A stretch of DNA of 64,000 nt, taken from NCBI GenBank assembly GCA_000961655.1, contig LADR01000079.1, forward strand, positions 31,134-95,133. Direction: 5' to 3'. Positions 63,087 to 64,000 of the stretch are shown one piece after another; the stretch's first letter is position 1; each line of letters starts with the position of its first letter. This DNA comes from Desulfatitalea sp. BRH_c12 (GTDB taxonomy: Bacteria; Desulfobacterota; Desulfobacteria; Desulfobacterales; Desulfosarcinaceae). The notes beneath the pieces were generated by a model that was not told where the DNA came from, did not search any database, and saw only the letters and a list, made by a program, of their open reading frames with translations. Made by a program: the position numbers and the translations under genes.

Positions 63087-64000
63087 TTACGTCATCGTCA
63101 TCAATAATTCGTCGGGATCTTCCAGTGCGTCGACGACCATGCGCAAAAAGCGGATGGCGTCCGCGCCATCGAGCAGGCGATGGTCGATGCACAGTACGAC
63201 AGGCATGATCAAACGCGGCACCACCCGATACACGCCATCGCGCTCGGCGATCGCCGCAGGCTGCATGCGCGCCTGCCCCATCCCCAGGATAGCGGCTTGG
63301 GGATAGTTGATGATCGGTGTAAAAAAACCGCCGCCCATGGCCCCGGCATTGGTCACGGTAAAGCTACCGCCCTGAAGTTCCTCACGCGTGATTTTGCGAT
63401 CGCGGGTACGCACCACGCAGTCGTGCAGCTCGATCGCGAGTTCTTTGATGCTCTTGCGGTCCACGTCCCGGATCACCGGCACCACCAGACCGCTATCCGT
63501 ATTTACGGCCACGCCGATGTGGTAGTACTTCTTGATGATGATCTCCTGCGCCGCGACATCCAAGGCGGCGTTGAACCGCGGGAAGGCCTTCAGCGCAGCC
63601 GCCACCGCCTTGAGCGCAAAAACGGTGACGGTCAGACGACCGCCCACGGCTTCGATGCGCGTCCGACGGCCGGCACGAAACGCCTCCAGGCGCGTGAGAT
63701 CAACGGTATCCTGACTGTTCACATGCGGAATCTGGGACCAAGCCGTGGCCATCTGGCGTGCGGTCGCCCTGCGGATCGAGCGCAATGGCACGCGTTCGAC
63801 CGGACCCCAGCGGGAAAAATCGGGCAAATCAGATGGCGGCGGCGCGGACGGGGTCTGCTGCGCCACATCCACTCGGGGCTGCGCCTGCGAAGCGGAACGC
63901 GAGCTTTCCGCCGGGGTGGATTCGCGTTCCTGCGGTGCGGAAGGCACACGATCCACCGCGCCGGCTTGGGGCGCCACCCGCGGTTCGGCGGCAGACGCAC
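63087..64000 (-). CDS. 2-oxo acid dehydrogenase E2 acyltransferase, partial
   Basis: The frame is open to the window end, so the N-terminal lipoyl domain lies outside. Seen are about 304 residues: an Ala/Pro-rich linker (about first 60), a short stretch before RSIRRATARQMATAW, and the catalytic domain with VTVFALKAVAAALKAFPRFN, SFTVTNAGAMGGGFFTPIINYPQAA and the active-site block CIDHRLLDGADAIRF carrying the His and Asp-Gly pair. Family role: transfer of an acyl group from lipoamide to CoA. Whether it serves pyruvate, 2-oxoglutarate or branched-chain acids cannot be told. The E3 gene follows. Confidence 0.92.
   Translation of the reverse strand, partial: ASAAEPRVAPQAGAVDRVPSAPQERESTPAESSRSASQAQPRVDVAQQTPSAPPPSDLPDFSRWGPVERVPLRSIRRATARQMATAWSQIPHVNSQDTVDLTRLEAFRAGRRTRIEAVGGRLTVTVFALKAVAAALKAFPRFNAALDVAAQEIIIKKYYHIGVAVNTDSGLVVPVIRDVDRKSIKELAIELHDCVVRTRDRKITREELQGGSFTVTNAGAMGGGFFTPIINYPQAAILGMGQARMQPAAIAERDGVYRVVPRLIMPVVLCIDHRLLDGADAIRFLRMVVDALEDPDELLMTMT

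Overview
The window reads as chromosome of an anaerobic, respiratory Gram-negative bacterium, most likely a sulfate-reducing member of the Desulfobacterota (Desulfobacterales-like). This is inferred from gene content: a tungsten-type aldehyde:ferredoxin oxidoreductase, a selenocysteine formate dehydrogenase of the periplasmic FdhAB type with FdhE, two rubrerythrins, an acetate permease next to an acyl-CoA synthetase, many sensor kinases, and strong AGGAGG-type ribosome binding sites. No rRNA, tRNA, CRISPR array, phage or intact insertion sequence was seen.

Layout. 1-5.3 kb: the 3' part of an iron alcohol dehydrogenase, an aldehyde oxidoreductase, and (minus strand) an acyl-CoA synthetase and a SatP-type acetate permease. 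5.4-9.1 kb: a sigma-54-dependent two-component system that probably drives the synthetase/permease pair through a -24/-12 promoter and three ACAA-N6-TTGT palindromes. 9.3-13.5 kb: small proteins, CutA and a NarX/NarL-like two-component system. 13.7-19.6 kb: small Cys proteins, a nuclease-XPD helicase fusion, a lipoprotein, an aldo/keto reductase and a zinc-ribbon rhomboid protease. 19.7-24.2 kb: a GcvT-SHMT fusion, cytochrome b561, cytochrome c' and tiny ORFs. 24.3-28.3 kb: an overlapping operon of a REC-STAS regulator, a periplasmic binding protein and a sensor kinase. 28.8-32.1 kb: a giant MalT/SARP-like regulator flanked by inverted repeats. 32.7-37.5 kb: fdhA (in-frame UGA = Sec), fdhB, fdhE. 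37.5-46 kb: PilZ, small membrane proteins, a lipid kinase, a 279-bp palindromic MITE-like element, a PHP-kinase fusion, a ferritin-like protein, a rubrerythrin and a TPR protein. 46-50 kb: WYL regulator, methionine aminotransferase, omega-amidase and SGNH hydrolase. 50-54.8 kb: SLC13 permease, SRPBCC protein and zinc alcohol dehydrogenase. 54.9-60 kb: a 1413-residue von Willebrand A protein with its MoxR-type ATPase. 60.2-64 kb: a YebG pair (the second lacking its N-terminus), rubrerythrin, and a dihydrolipoyl dehydrogenase/E2 pair cut by the window end.

Working together: alcohol and aldehyde oxidation, short-chain acid uptake and activation, formate oxidation and 2-oxoacid dehydrogenase genes give a picture of oxidation of small organic substrates. 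Rubrerythrins, the ferritin-like protein and cytochrome c' suggest defence against oxygen and possibly nitric oxide. The most unusual items are the sigma-54 circuit at 5.4-5.6 kb, the GcvT-SHMT fusion, the REC-STAS/binding-protein/kinase operon, the PHP-APH fusion, the repeat-rich vWA/MoxR pair and the palindromic element at 39.9-40.1 kb. All functional assignments rest on reading motifs by eye; no database search was run.
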